The notes: generated by a model not told the origin, from the sequence alone. DNA of 64,000 nt from Rhynchopus euleeides (GCA_963210315.1 OY723290.1:1922001-1986000); one strand, 5' to 3'. Counted from the stretch's first letter, positions 9,007 through 19,188 are shown. Numbers and translations are program-made.

Positions 9007-11152
9007 TCAGGCTGCCCCCGACGACACGTTTGTATCCTGCACCTTGCCATACTTCGCCTCCACCTTGTATATGACGGAGATCGCCCTCCTTCCGCATCGT
9101 TGCGACTTCCCTGACAGCGAACTTATCCATGTCAGGGAAGACATGGCGATGATTGCGTTGGCCACCTGGGTGCTGTGCTTGGGGAGCTCCTTGCTCAACA
9201 CCGTTGCTAGGAGCCTTCTAATGGATCCCAGTGTCAGCACACTGCCCCCTTTTTTAACAAGGAAGGCCGTGCAAAAATCATGCACAATGTTCGTCGCCTC
9301 CGCAGCCTCGGGACTCTCTGCGCTCTTCTTCTTCTTACAGGGGGGGGTCAAATAAACGTACTTAGTACTACTATTCGGCGAACGCGCGGGCCTAAATCGA
9401 CCTCGCCAGAAAATTAATATATAGTTTGCGAGCGAATAGACGTACTAAGTACGTCTATTCAACTTTTCCTAAAAACGCTGTTTGCAGGGGCTCTGCGGGG
9501 CTGTTTGGTCCACCAGGGGCGCGCTGGTCACTGCTGTCGTCCGTCTCTCACTTCTTCTGCCTTCCGGTCGAGTATCCGCTCTGTTCTCGTCCTACCACTC
9601 GCCCCTCATTTGGTTTCGTACCGTTTTGATTTGTATTGCCCCCCCCCCCTCTGGTGCCCCCCCTGGTTGACATTCTTGTTGAGTTAGTGAAAGCATACAC
9701 AGTTCATCAGAGCTGTCAGCTTCACTGTCGGTGGTTGGTTGGTGCGTTGATGCTTAAAAAAAAGATGTGAAAAGGGCAAGCCACAACCAGCACGCCCCAA
9801 CTTACTTCTTCTTGGGCTTGCTGGGGCAAGTCTGCATGTTGTGCCCAGGCTTCCTACACCCTTTGCAGAGCCTGCGGTGTTTGTTGGGAGTCTGGGTGGT
9901 CGGGGACGCTGCGCGCTTCTTTTCGGAGGACTGGGAGGACTGGGAAGGCTGTGTCTGTGTGAGAGAGTTCACACGAACCGGCTTCGCCCATGCCAAGATG
10001 CTTGACTGTTGGGTTGGCTGAGACACAACTTTCTTTTGGGTGGACTGCTTCTCTGTGCTCTCTTTTGCCTTCCCGTCCAACCCAGGTTCAAGGTCCGCAC
10101 CACCAGCCTCAGGGGATGTTTCTGTGCTTGGTGCGAAGGTGAGGTCCGGACAAAGGGAGCTCTTCACGAACCCGTCCTCCTCACCCGACACCTTCAGCAC
10201 GTACCCCATATCCCGCAAGCGCTCGGCTACCAGCGTGCCCTGGCCCGGGCCAGTTGGTTGAAGGAAGGCCGGGGAGCGCATGGCGGTGGCCCATCCTCGA
10301 ATATCTTGAACAGGAGGCATTCCATCAGCAGGAGGCACATGAAAGCATCGGACGTCATCATTATGTCGGACACCAGCCGAAGCTATTGGCTCTGTTGGTG
10401 GATGGTGAAATCTGGGCAGTTGGATTGCGGGTTTGCGGGCGTGTGTTGATCAGTGCTGCACAACAGGAGAGAATGTCAAACAACGTCAGGGAAGGGGGCT
10501 GCGGGGGGTGGGGGGTGGGCTCAGCTGGTCCTCGAAGGCTACATCTATGGTGAGGTGTGTCTGGGGCCATCCGTCCACATCTTCTCGTTGGTGGTAGGGA
10601 CTGCGGACGCCGTAGATGAGGAGTCGTTTAATGCGCGCCGCTCTTCAGCAGTGATTTTGACGCCTCTGGACCCCAGGAGTTTGCGGGTTTCCGGGTTTGC
10701 GGTCTTCAGCAGTGGTTCTGATGCCTCTGGACCGCAGGAGTTTGCGGGTTCGCTGGTTTCCCGTCCGTGTGTGTCTGAGGGGGGATGCCCCGATTCCCTT
10801 CGTCACGACATATCTTTGAGCGTAGGTCACTTCCCCCCTCTACGGACCCCGTGCACCCTGGTTCCCCTAAGTGGCACCAATAGACCCCGTTGTCCCCATT
10901 CCTTGCCCCAAAGTTTGCAGATTTGTGTGTCTCCAAAAAGAAAATCTCAAAAAAAACGAAAAATTTCCCCAAAAAAAAAGGGTGAAAAGTAAGTACTACT
11001 ATTCAACGGCCCAACGTGCCCCAGAGCCCCAAAAAAATAAGTACTACTATTCGGCTAAGTACTACTATTCAACTAAGTACGTTTATTTGACCCCCCCCTG
11101 TAATCGACTTTGCCGCCGGCTTCGCTGCCGGATTCGTTGTCGTCTTCCCCAT
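9007..11152 (-). CDS. Small transposon protein interrupted by a nested insertion
   Basis: The start lies at 11152-11150 (MGKTTTNPAAKPAAKSI), and the frame runs into a TA at 11101-11102. The rest continues at 9337 (KKKKSAESPEAAEATNIVHD) and ends near 9007. Without the TA-flanked insert 9338-11100 the two parts form one frame of about 130 residues. It has a Lys/Ala-rich start and then a compact, mostly helical-looking body (IVHDFCTAFLVKKGG, SIRRLLATVLSKELP). The function is unknown. It sits at the 5' side of the CACGGTGG element and probably belongs to it. Confidence 0.6.
9338..11100 (-). mobile_element. TA-flanked transposon nested in the small ORF
   Basis: Perfect terminal inverted repeats of about 28 bp: CAGGGGGGGGTCAAATAAAC at 9338, followed by GTACTTAG, and the complement ending at 11100. 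TA lies on both sides (9336-9337, 11101-11102). Inside the ends are several copies of the GAATAG/CTATTC palindromic box (for example 9434-9460 and clusters at 10985-11080) also used by the foldback MITEs. A zinc-knuckle ORF lies inside on the minus strand. No transposase core is recognisable, so the element is probably non-autonomous or eroded. Confidence 0.8.
9802..10338 (-). CDS. Zinc-knuckle protein of the nested transposon
   Basis: A 178-residue frame with a low-complexity Ser/Thr/Gln/Pro middle and a C-terminal CCHC zinc knuckle, CKGCRKPGHNMQTC (Cx2Cx4Hx4C), followed by a lysine tail. CCHC knuckles at the very C-terminus are common in transposase and nucleic-acid-binding tails. The upstream part (10339-10450 on minus) continues protein-like in another frame (MMTSDAFMCLLLMECLLF), so this is probably the 3' part of a longer, broken or spliced gene. 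Confidence 0.5.
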   Translation of the reverse strand: MPPADGMPPVQDIRGWATAMRSPAFLQPTGPGQGTLVAERLRDMGYVLKVSGEEDGFVKSSLCPDLTFAPSTETSPEAGGADLEPGLDGKAKESTEKQSTQKKVVSQPTQQSSILAWAKPVRVNSLTQTQPSQSSQSSEKKRAASPTTQTPNKHRRLCKGCRKPGHNMQTCPSKPKKK

Positions 11153-11695
11153 TTTTGTGAATCAGGTCTGCGAGCTGGGATAGGTGGAAACGTCCGTTTC
11201 GTTTGGTGTGGCTGTACTTCAGTGACGAGTGCCACGTTGCATAGGTATCATGGGAAAAATGAGTGAAAATAGGTGAAAAGACTCCCGCTAGGGGGAGTCA
11301 GACTCCCCCTAGCGGGAGTATAGACTCCCGCTAGCGGGAGTCTATACTCCCGCTAGCGGGAGTTGGACTCCCCCTAGTTGAGACTCCCGAAAAGGGTTAC
11401 CCTACCCCCGCTGGAGTCCACCGTGTAATACTATTCAAAATGGCATGTTTGAAAAATTCCCAAATTTTGGGTTGGGCGCATTCCCCAGTAAGTGGTATTC
11501 CACTCCACCGAAATCGAAAAAAAAGTTGATCGTGAACTGCGCTGGTTCAGGCCAGTTCACGATCAACTTTTTTTTCGATTTCGGTGGAGTGGAATACCAC
11601 TTACTGGGGAATGCGCCCAACCCAAAATTTGGGAATTTTTCAAACATGCCATTTTGAATAGTATTACTTAGTAATTCTATTCGCCCCCCCCTGTA

Positions 11696-12680
11696 AGAAT
11701 TTCCAAGAATTTCCAAGAATTCTTGAAGAATTCTTACAGGGGGGGGGCGAATAGTATTACCTAGTTGAATAGTATTACGGTGCCAAATAGTATTACTTTT
11801 TTTTTGTAGCCTCATGCAATGAAGGAGGAAATGGAACACGGAGAAAGCAGGTCATTCGAGTTTACGGCACGCGTAGTGCCGTAATTGCAGAGCCACATCT
11901 CACCTCATCACAGGTCGAGGTGTGTGCGTTTCACCACAACCTCTCCCCTCCCCATTCCCCCGTGTTGAGTGACATGTGTCGATAGTGTTCCATTTCTGGG
12001 GCTCTGGGGCACGTTTTTGGTGACTCTAAGTACGGGGTGCAGATAGGCACCCCATGTCCAAAATGACCCCACCACGATCCGCACAGATTCCAAACGTTCA
12101 AACGAACGGTGTTTTGGCAAATCTGTGAGGGGGGTCAGGCTGGGTGGGTGGCATGGGTGGGCAAGCTGCCTCCCAGTCACCTTTTCCCTTCACAAGCGCC
12201 TGAACCCGACCCGCATTTCATGGGTGAAGCTTGGCACTTGAGCCACTAAAATGACCCCACTACGATCCGCACGGATTCCGAAAAGTGCAATAGAACGGGA
12301 GCCCCCTCGAAACGCCCCTTTTCACGAATTTTGGAGTAGTACTACTACGTAATACTATTTGGCCACCCCCAAAAATATACCTTTTTTGGGGGGGGTCAAA
12401 TATACAGGTTGGTTCGCCGAATAGTATTACGTAGTAATACTATTCGCCCCCCCCCCTGTAAGAATTCTTAGGACTTCTTGAAAGGGGCACGCACGAGGTC
12501 CCCTGACAGCATACGGATGTACGTTCTTATTGGGAGGTTTTCTGAGGGAGAAGGTGAAAATCACAAAATGACCCCCTCCAGGGCCTTCTTCCAGGGAAAA
12601 TAGTCACAAAAATGGCCTCAAACCTGTTTCTGGCCAGCTGGGACAGCCATCCATCGCTGCATTTCCGCCTTCTTGGGAGA
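11696..12680. repeat. Repeat mosaic: MITE tips, R2 repeat, inverted satellite unit
   Basis: 11740-11800 holds several GAATAGTATTAC tips. 11838-11992 matches 21688-21846 almost base for base (R2; shared GGCACGCGTAGTGCC hairpin). 12050-12310 carries, in reverse orientation, about one and a half units of the ~185-bp repeat arrayed at 58628-59353. 12376-12465 has transposon tips, including the palindromic box at 12419-12445 and a terminal CCCCCCTGTA. No gene is seen. Confidence 0.7.
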
Positions 12681-12684
12681 CTGG

Positions 12685-13086
12685 CTACCGGCTGGCTACC
12701 CAGCAACACACCGGGCACATCCAGTCCTTGTCCTCCATCCCCTTGACGAACTCCTCGTTACAGGAGGAGGGAACAAAGGTATCGAGGCACGAAACCGCCG
12801 CGCGGTGTCCGCACGAACGACAGTTGAGGCATCCTTCACCCTCGTGCTCAGCATCATACTCCGGGAACACACACTTCGCGACCTCCGGAGCGCAGAGGCT
12901 CAGCGAATCCCACTCAATCTCCTTCGCCTTGAAGAGAGAGCGGGTAGACATACTGCGCACAAGCGGTAGTTTTTTGTTTGTGCGCTGGTTCGTTACCTGT
13001 GGGGTACATGGGTGAACACATGCGCTGCCAACAGTCTTCTTTGCTGCCGAGACCAGGAGCCTGGTTAGCGCAAAAAAGGCAGCCAT
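12685..13086 (-). CDS. PHD/RING-like zinc-binding fragment
   Basis: A 133-residue frame whose C-terminal half carries a spaced Cys/His series: CLNCRSCGHRAAVSCLDTF, then SSCNEEF, then DWMCPVCC. This matches the C..C..H..C / C..WxCPxC layout of a PHD or related treble-clef finger. The N-terminal part looks like non-coding or intronic translation. It lies downstream, on the same strand, of the hAT dimerisation fragment at 14002-14340 and may belong to the same eroded transposon gene. Confidence 0.4.
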   Translation of the reverse strand: MAAFFALTRLLVSAAKKTVGSACVHPCTPQVTNQRTNKKLPLVRSMSTRSLFKAKEIEWDSLSLCAPEVAKCVFPEYDAEHEGEGCLNCRSCGHRAAVSCLDTFVPSSCNEEFVKGMEDKDWMCPVCCWVASR

Positions 13087-14001
13087 CGATCAGCAACTGC
13101 CTTTGCAGTTTGAGGAAACCCTCAACCTACCTGAAGAGCACGCTTGTTCGGCACATAAAGCCAGGGATGGAAACTCTACCAACACAGTGTTAGCGAGCGT
13201 GGGCATCTTTGTGTGCGATTGAAGCACATGAAAATGTGCGTGAACACGTAGCTCCACTGTTACGGTCTGAGTCTGGGAGCCCTTTCTCGTGGGTGACGTA
13301 TTGCAAGGAGGGTGGAGGTGTCCATTGGCGCCACCAATATCTCGCCGTTGGGCAAAATCCACGACCTGTTGGAGGCGAGCCCCTTGAGTATACTGGTGTC
13401 TCCCATCCCGTCCCAGGCTCAGTCTGGGTGCCGGTACGGAATCTGATCCTGCACCCTCTCGGCACAACCAGGGGGAGGGCATTGTGCCCAGGTCATTTCC
13501 TCCCAGATTACGCCGGTGAAGATCCACCGGAGGCAGGTTTGAACAATTTTGAATGAGTTTTGCCATGCTCTCAGCAGCCCCACGTGAGAAGGTCCTGTTC
13601 TGGGTTATTCTGGCTGCACGTGGTAGGTTGGCAGATCTGGACGATTCACTTCCTTCCTCCTATTCCTTCTACGGTATCCACTTTCCTGCCGGTTCTCGTG
13701 CGTCCTGTGCCTTCTTCATCATTGCTGCAGCTGAGGTGAATATATGCATGCCTTTCTCCCGATTGGAGAACAGAGGGACCACGTCTGTGTGGGGATGCTG
13801 TAGGCCATGCAGTAGATGATGCATTTGGTGCTTGTGAAGTGGTCTTTCGCAGACTGCTGTTCGAGACCAGCTCGCATACACCGGTCGTGCGGAGGGGTAC
13901 ACTTCCCGGATTCCCTATCGTCCTGCGTGCCCTGGGGCGCAGATGCGGGTGATTTCGTTGCTTGCTACATCATGTATGCATAGAGCGCCCTCTGGGGACC
14001 T
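13087..14001. other. Eroded coding-like stretch
   Basis: Minus-strand frames at 13090-13566 and 13669-13902 have some protein-like composition and lie between the hAT dimerisation fragment and the zinc-finger fragment, but no domain is recognisable. They may be the remnant of the sequence joining those two. Confidence 0.3.
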
Positions 14002-14340
14002 TCAGGAAGTTCGCCCAGGGTGCTCAGTGCCTGCACGACGGACTCCAGCCGATCGAGTGGGGGTATACTGGGAGATAGTTCGAGAGGGGGTTGGTATCCC
14101 GAAAAGCGGGGGTGGCAACCCCCTTTCCGCGGTCTCGAGACAGAGACGGATCAACTGTGTCTGGCCGATCAGGTGCAATCGACTGAATAGTCTTTCATCT
14201 TCGACGGATGTATGAGTCAACGTGGATGCCAAGATACACAGCCTCTGGAACGTTGGGTAGTCCTTTCCACAGTCACGAACAGGGAAGTCGAGCAGGATAT
14301 CGGGAGAGGAGTCGCATGTCTTCCGACACAGAGTGACCAT
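14002..14340 (-). pseudogene. hAT transposase dimerisation-domain fragment
   Basis: Contains DYPTFQRLCILASTLTHTS followed by VEDERLFSRLHLIGQTQLIR, which matches the hAT C-terminal signature (Y-P-x-L..., then E-R-x-F-S..., then R-x-x-L). The catalytic core is not visible upstream, and the frame is lost on both sides, so this is a decayed fragment. Confidence 0.55.
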
Positions 14341-14399
14341 GACGCCCGTTCAGGATCAGCCATTATTCGAGAAGAATGGCCGTCTCCTGCACGGTGGAC

Positions 14400-14646
14400 G
14401 CAAGCGGTGGTCGGGTAACCCTTGTCGGGAGTCTCGCCGGAGTTTTTGGTGCTAGCGGGAGTCCATTTTCCCCCTACTTTAGGCTAAAGACTCCCACTCC
14501 CTGACTAATATAGAATACCAGCCGTACGAAAATTCTGCGTACGCGTACGCAGCGCGGTTTTCAGAAAGTGCGTACGGCATACGCGTACGCGGACCGTACG
14601 GCCGTACGCTGCCACCACTGCACTAGGGTGGCTGGAGTCCACCGTG
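14400..14646. mobile_element. Degraded CACGGTGG-type right end with inserted CGTACG MITE
   Basis: 14411-14500 and 14628-14646 match the right end of the 4.1-kb element (GGGTAACCC, GGAGTCTC, CTAGCGGGAGTCC, then GGCTGGAGTCCACCGTG). Between them, about 14500-14627, sits a MITE end rich in CGTACG / GCGTACGC palindromes. It matches, in opposite orientation, the left end of the MITE at 46948. Confidence 0.65.
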
Positions 14647-15260
14647 TGTGCTACATTTTGCCGCACGGACGCGCCGTCCTTGCACGCGTGCGCCGTACGC
14701 ACTTCTGGAAAACACGATGCGTGCGCCACCACTGCAAACCCAGCATCCTCTCCGGCACGGCGGAGGGGTTCCGGATCCGGAGGGATTGATTCCCCTTTCG
14801 TCGGAGCAGCTGTGCAATTTGAATTGCCCACCGGTGCATCCAACTACACTGGCCGAAGCCGGGTTTTCAGGATCTGAGCCGCACCGGGTGGAAGTGTTAG
14901 CACCTGGAGCCCCCGATGACTGAAAAACTTGCCCATCCTCCCCTCAGAAACGCCTCAGGAGTTTTCAGGAATTTTCAGGAGTTTCAGGAATTCTTCAAAC
15001 CCTGTGCCTGGAATTTTGTCCAAAAAATATCACGTTTTCGCACAAGGCAAAAAATGGTCAAAAAACCCGAAAATCGGGTTTGTAGGGTATAGGTCCCCTG
15101 TCTGAAAATGCAAAATATGGCCCCGCAGGTGCCCCCAGTGTGATTTAAAATTGGAAAATCGACATTTTCCACCTACGGGAAATCCCCCAAAATAGGGGGT
15201 CCCCAGCCACGATCCCCAAAAAAATGTCCCGCGCGCCTCTAAGGCACTCTGGATTTTTAT
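14647..15260. other. Gene-free stretch with diverged CGTACG MITE trace
   Basis: 14650-14740 is a second, more diverged copy of the CGTACG MITE end (CGCCGTACGCACTTCTGGAAAA). The remainder is A/T-rich and carries no recognisable gene or repeat. Confidence 0.4.
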
Positions 15261-15593
15261 TACCGTATACGTAAATATTATGGAACGTAAATATTATGGA
15301 ACGGGCCCATTTTTGGCCGGTCCGTTCCATAATATTTACGTTCCAAAATATTTACAGGGCCAGTTGGGGACTCGGTGGTGAGGACGGCTTGCGTCAGGAA
15401 TCGCGCGAAAAGTGCACGAGTAGGTCCCGTCAGGGACTCTGCATGCCGTCCGATCACCTGGTCCAAGTCCCCGAGTCGCAGAAAGCCCTGTAAATATTAT
15501 GGAACGAAAAAAATCTGGAACGCCAACCCACCAGCGTTCCAAAATATTTACGTTCCATAATATTTACGTTCCAAAATATTTACGTATACGGTA
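15261..15593. mobile_element. 333-bp MITE with CCGTATACG ends
   Basis: Inverted ends TACCGTATACGTAAATATT and its complement (ending at 15593), TA on both sides. Inside are repeated inverted words: AAATATTATGGAACG and CGTTCCATAATATTT occur several times, so sub-terminal hairpins can form at both ends. No coding capacity. Confidence 0.8.
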
Positions 15594-16480
15594 TGTCATC
15601 CAGATGTCACATCTGGGTCCAGGAACACCGGTTTTTGGCCTCAGGAAGTCGAAAAATATTTGTGTAAATTTTTATTCATGACCAGGATCCCCTAAAAGGC
15701 CGATTTCCCCTGTTTACACATGGGGGATTTCATGCAAAGCCCGCTCATGTGCTGAGTGTGTTATCCGCGACGTGGATGCGGTCGCCCCCTTCCTCCCAGA
15801 AGCCACTGATCTCCCTCATCCAACTTCACCTCCGGATGTACGCGGCACGTGCTTGGGTTGTCCTGTCGCAGTGCAGCAGAAGTTCCCCTGTGCACTGCTG
15901 CCCAAGCCATTGCACGGAATATGCCACGCAGAGTAACGTGGTATCGCGTGACCAGCTCGTGAGGCTTGGTGCCACGAATCGAATCGATAGGCTGCGAGCC
16001 GCATTGCCTCGGTCAGTTGCTGTCCTTGCGTGTGCATTTTTGTGCACAACAGTCCCTTGGGGTCCCTGGGTATCTGCAGCGCAGGTGCCTGCACTGGACC
16101 AGGACTCCTGATTTGCCTCTGGCACTTGTGATCGGAACGGATGCGGCGACATGCCACGGTGCCCATGTATAGCCATGCCGGCACGAAAATACGTTCACGA
16201 CGGTTGATTACCATTGCTGCACTCTGTCGGAACCCGAAGGGTCTCAGCTCACCTGAACGCCCACCAGGCCCCCCAACAGGGGGTGAAACCAAAGGGTCCC
16301 CCCTGGGGTTTTTTAACCCAAAATTTTCGAATTCGACATGTCCCCGGGATTTCCACTATGTCGCAGATTTCGATCATTGGGTCAAGAAAGCCTAAAAATC
16401 TAGGGGGGAGGTGCTGAAGGATTGCACTGAAAATTTTATCTAACTCGGTCAAAATTCCAGGCACAGGGTTTCAGAATTCT
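15594..16480. other. No gene recognised
   Basis: Frames on both strands around 15749-16292 are moderately long but have no recognisable domain and unsteady composition. No repeat family is visible. Confidence 0.4.
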
Positions 16481-16783
16481 TACAGGGGGGGGGGCGAATA
16501 GAATTACTAAGTAATACTATTCAAAATGGCATGTTTGAAAAATTCCCAAATTTTGGGTTGGGCGCATTCCCCAGTAAGTGGTATTCCACTCCACCGAAAT
16601 CGAAAAAAAAGTTGATCGTGAACTGCGCTGGTTCTGGCCAGTTCACGATCAACTTTTTTTTCGATTTTGGTGGAGTGGAATACCACGTACTGGGGAATGC
16701 GCCCAACCCAAAATTTGGGAATTTTTCAAACATGCCATTTTGAATAGTATTACTTAGTAATTCTATTCGCCCCCCCCCCTGTA
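16481..16783. mobile_element. Foldback MITE, copy C (intact)
   Basis: Same structure as copy A: TA-CAGGGGGG ends, palindromic box, long arms and a 15-base loop in the orientation of copy B. A few arm mismatches (for example GATTTTGG against GATTTCGG) make it slightly older or less corrected than copy A. Confidence 0.85.
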
Positions 16784-16810
16784 AGAATTTTCAAGAATTT
16801 TAAGAATTCT

Positions 16811-16965
16811 TACAGGGGGGGGGCGAATAGAATTACTAAGTAATACTATTCAAAATGGCATGTTTGAAAAATTCCCAAATTTTGGGTTGGGCGCATTCCC
16901 CAGTAAGTGGTATTCCACTCCACCGAAATCGAAAAAAAAGTTGATCGTGAACTGCGCTGGTTCAG
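16811..16965. mobile_element. Foldback MITE, copy D (left half only)
   Basis: The left tip, box and left arm are complete up to the middle of the loop (GCGCTGGTTCAG). The sequence then changes abruptly to the host gene region at 16966. The right arm is absent. Copies C and D are separated by only 27 bp, so they were inserted next to each other in A/T-rich AAGAATTCTTA sequence. Confidence 0.8.
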
Positions 16966-17039
16966 AGGCACAGAGGTGCTGCCAAGAGTATGCACTGTAC
17001 TGCCTTGTGTTTCCTGACCCTCACACACTCTCTTCACAG

Positions 17040-17484
17040 TTGCCACCGCCACGAAGGCGAACCAACATGAGGTGCTGACGGAGCTGAAGAATAGTATGCT
17101 GAGTGGGTGGGGTGATGGTTGTTTGTTGTGTGTTTCGCACTGCCTCTTGTTGCTGCAGAGATCAACGCAGGGTTCACCGACGCACTGAGTCCCTTGCAAT
17201 CCTTGGCCGATATCGAGAAGGTGTTCCTTGTTAACCTCACAAAGGCTGGCAGTGCAGGGGTGATAGTCCCTCACAACATGCTGCTATTGTGTGATGCCCT
17301 CTGCAAGCGCGACTCCGACGCGACGCTGCTCCGCATGGCGGACGAGACCAAAATCCGGATCCATCTTTACTCGCATGCCCTGTTCCTCAATGGAGTGACG
17401 GGGCCAGATGCGAATGATGCGGATCTGAAGATCAAGAAGATGAAGCAAAAGTTCGGGATCGGCGCCAACACCAATGAGGTCTGA
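17040..17484 (+). CDS. 3' end of an unrecognised host gene, two exons
   Basis: Exon 17040-17093 is preceded by a good acceptor (CTCTCTTCACAG). A 65-bp intron follows (17094-17158, GTATGC...TGCTGCAG), then exon 17159-17484 ending in TGA. The phase matches across the intron, giving a continuous 126-residue C-terminus: ATKANQHEVLTELKNKINAG near the junction, then IVPHNMLLLCDALCKRDSD and a lysine-rich helix IKKMKQKF near the end. It looks helical, perhaps ARM/HEAT-like, but I do not recognise the family. Upstream exons are missing: only the half foldback element D lies immediately 5'. The gene is therefore either truncated by that rearrangement or has exons beyond the repeats. Confidence 0.6.
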
Positions 17485-17540
17485 TCACCCCCCTCGCGAA
17501 CCAGAACACCCAACACCCCCTGGGATTTTTCCGGAACTTC

Positions 17541-17883
17541 GAACATTTTTACGGTCCACCTATTTCTTTACGGTTCATTTTTCGTGCCTTCCTGTATTTT
17601 CCAGGCACACTTACTTTCCGCAAAGTGACCCACCCATGTCCATGCGGAGAGGGGGGCCGGTATTTGCGCGCGTCCTGTCGTGTCTTCGGGTTGTGAGCCT
17701 AGGACTGGGCGCACCCTGGACAGCGGGCGAGAAGGTGCCGACGATCAAACCCCCCCGCATCTAGTTTCGTATCGCCCACAGGTGAAATATTTTCATACTT
17801 TCTATCTTCTTGGGTCTTGCGCCACACCCCATCCCCATCCCCCCCCATCCCCAGCCCCACCGTTTTGCCATCGCTTTTTTTTC
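17541..17883 (+). repeat. R1 repeat, copy 1
   Basis: About 340 bp that recurs at 21345-21687 with very high identity (shared from ACATTTTTACGGTCCACC onward). The copies differ by a 14-bp insertion in copy 2 and an extra C-rich stretch in copy 1. Copy 1 is followed directly by the piggyBac-type element. Confidence 0.85.
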
Positions 17884-18311
17884 TTAACCCTTTAAGTCCC
17901 AAGGCGCAATATATTGCGCCTACACTTTCGGTTCACATTTTGTTATCACGCATTTTTGTCTTTTTGGCAAACCCTGGGCACCATGAAAAGGGTTTGGACA
18001 GTTCTATTCAAGACAACAAAAATCGACGAGATATCTGTCTGTCGGTTGCCCGCCGTCACCCCTGAGAATCTGGACCCAGGTCGGGTTTTCAGGTGAAAAC
18101 AGCATTCTGGGCCCTTGGTTTTCTGTGCACACCCCAACAAGGTCTGGCATACTTTGCCGGGGGTCTTTGTGCCCGACCCTGGCTATCTGGTAAAGGGGAC
18201 TCGAGAACCTTTCCAAGGAATCAAGACCCGCCCAGATATACCCCGATGTGATGCACGTGTCAACTGAAGGCAAGGGAGTGCCTGATTGTCAATTCCTCGC
18301 CTGTCAAATGT

Positions 18312-18687
18312 ACCTGGGACCCCCCGTGTTTAAGTCCCCCCCCTTGGAGACGATTTTCGGCCGGGGGGACTTAAACACGGGGGGGGCGGACCTAAACGCA
18401 GGGGGGGCTTAAACACGGGGGTGGCACGGTGGAGACCAAGAAGACCTCTTCCGCTTCCGTCGTAGGGGGGGGTGATTCTGGTCCGGATGGACTTTTGGCA
18501 CCCCCCTTTTCGACTCTGACAGCACCTGGAGGGCACCAGGTGGCCTCGCGGCCACTTGATGACCCTCCAGACCGGCCACCCCGTGTTTAGGTCCCCCTGT
18601 GTTTAAGCTCCCCCCCTGCCAGACCCCCAGGGGGGGACTTAAACACGGGGGTAAGGGAGGGGGGGCTTATACACGGGGGTCCCAGGT
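18312..18687. mobile_element. 376-bp MITE with ACCTGGGACCCCC ends, nested in piggyBac
   Basis: Inverted ends ACCTGGGACCCCC and GGGGGTCCCAGGT enclose several alternating copies of GTGTTTAAGTCCCCC and its complement (18335, 18365, 18405, 18580, 18600, 18635). No coding capacity. The target duplication is not clear by eye. Confidence 0.65.
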
Positions 18688-19188
18688 CTGGGTGATATCT
18701 TATCCTGGCTTTGGGCCGTGCCAGATTGAGCCAAGCTAAACCAGAAGAGTGTCTGATCTACTTGGGGAGAACATATTCGAGGCGCTTCTCTCTTCCGTGC
18801 GCAGTTGCAGCACCGAGTAGTCTGCAATAATACGAGACGAGGGGTGCTGTCCTCTCTGCGGCGACATCTGGTCGAGAACTCAGAGGAGAGGGTAGACGGA
18901 CACTGGCTATCGGTGGCGACATCCCGGGGTAGTAGAGCGAGCGCATGGCGACATCTCTGCGAACACTCTCTCTGGCTCAGCACTGCTGCGAAGCACAACA
19001 GTTGCCCTTGCAGCCGTCTGAGACAGACTTCCTGCGAGTGATTGAGAAAATAACCCCTTTTCGGGTGTTTTCCCACCGTTTCAAAGGGAAAATAGGCACT
19101 GAATATAGGCAAAAACCGCCTTGCCCATTCAGAGGCTTCATTCTCAGTCTTTTTGGCCGAACTTTTTTTTTCGTCGATGCAATTTGAC

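Larger units (their letters stand above)
7315..11425 (-). mobile_element. TA-flanked DNA transposon with CACGGTGGACTCC ends, nested
   Basis: The terminal inverted repeats read CACGGTGGACTCCAGCGG at 7315 and its complement ending at 11425, each flanked by TA (7313-7314 and 11426-11427). Sub-terminal regions are packed with palindromic CTAGCGGGAG / CTCCCGCTAG words and also match each other further in (AAAATAGGTGAAAAG near 11267 and its complement near 7400). A second copy of the right end lies inside, ending at 8857 and not followed by TA. The locus is therefore composite: a 1.5-kb relative may have joined a longer element. A third, degraded right end lies at 14400-14646. The ORFs are on the minus strand. 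The transposase class is unrecognised; the TA target fits Tc1/mariner-like elements. Confidence 0.75.
7283..11695. mobile_element. Foldback MITE, copy B, split by a 4.1-kb transposon
   Basis: The left tip (7283-7314) and the rest of the element (11428-11695) belong to one foldback copy. Removing 7315-11425 together with one TA leaves the sequence of copies A and C exactly at the junction (...ACTAAG-TA-ATACTATTC). The arms are otherwise intact, and the loop is in the same orientation as in copy C. Confidence 0.85.

Noticed and set aside
7314-14646. CTAGCGGGAG palindromes as a CRISPR-like array
   Set aside because: They are short, irregularly spaced and confined to transposon ends, in a eukaryote, with no spacers of equal length.
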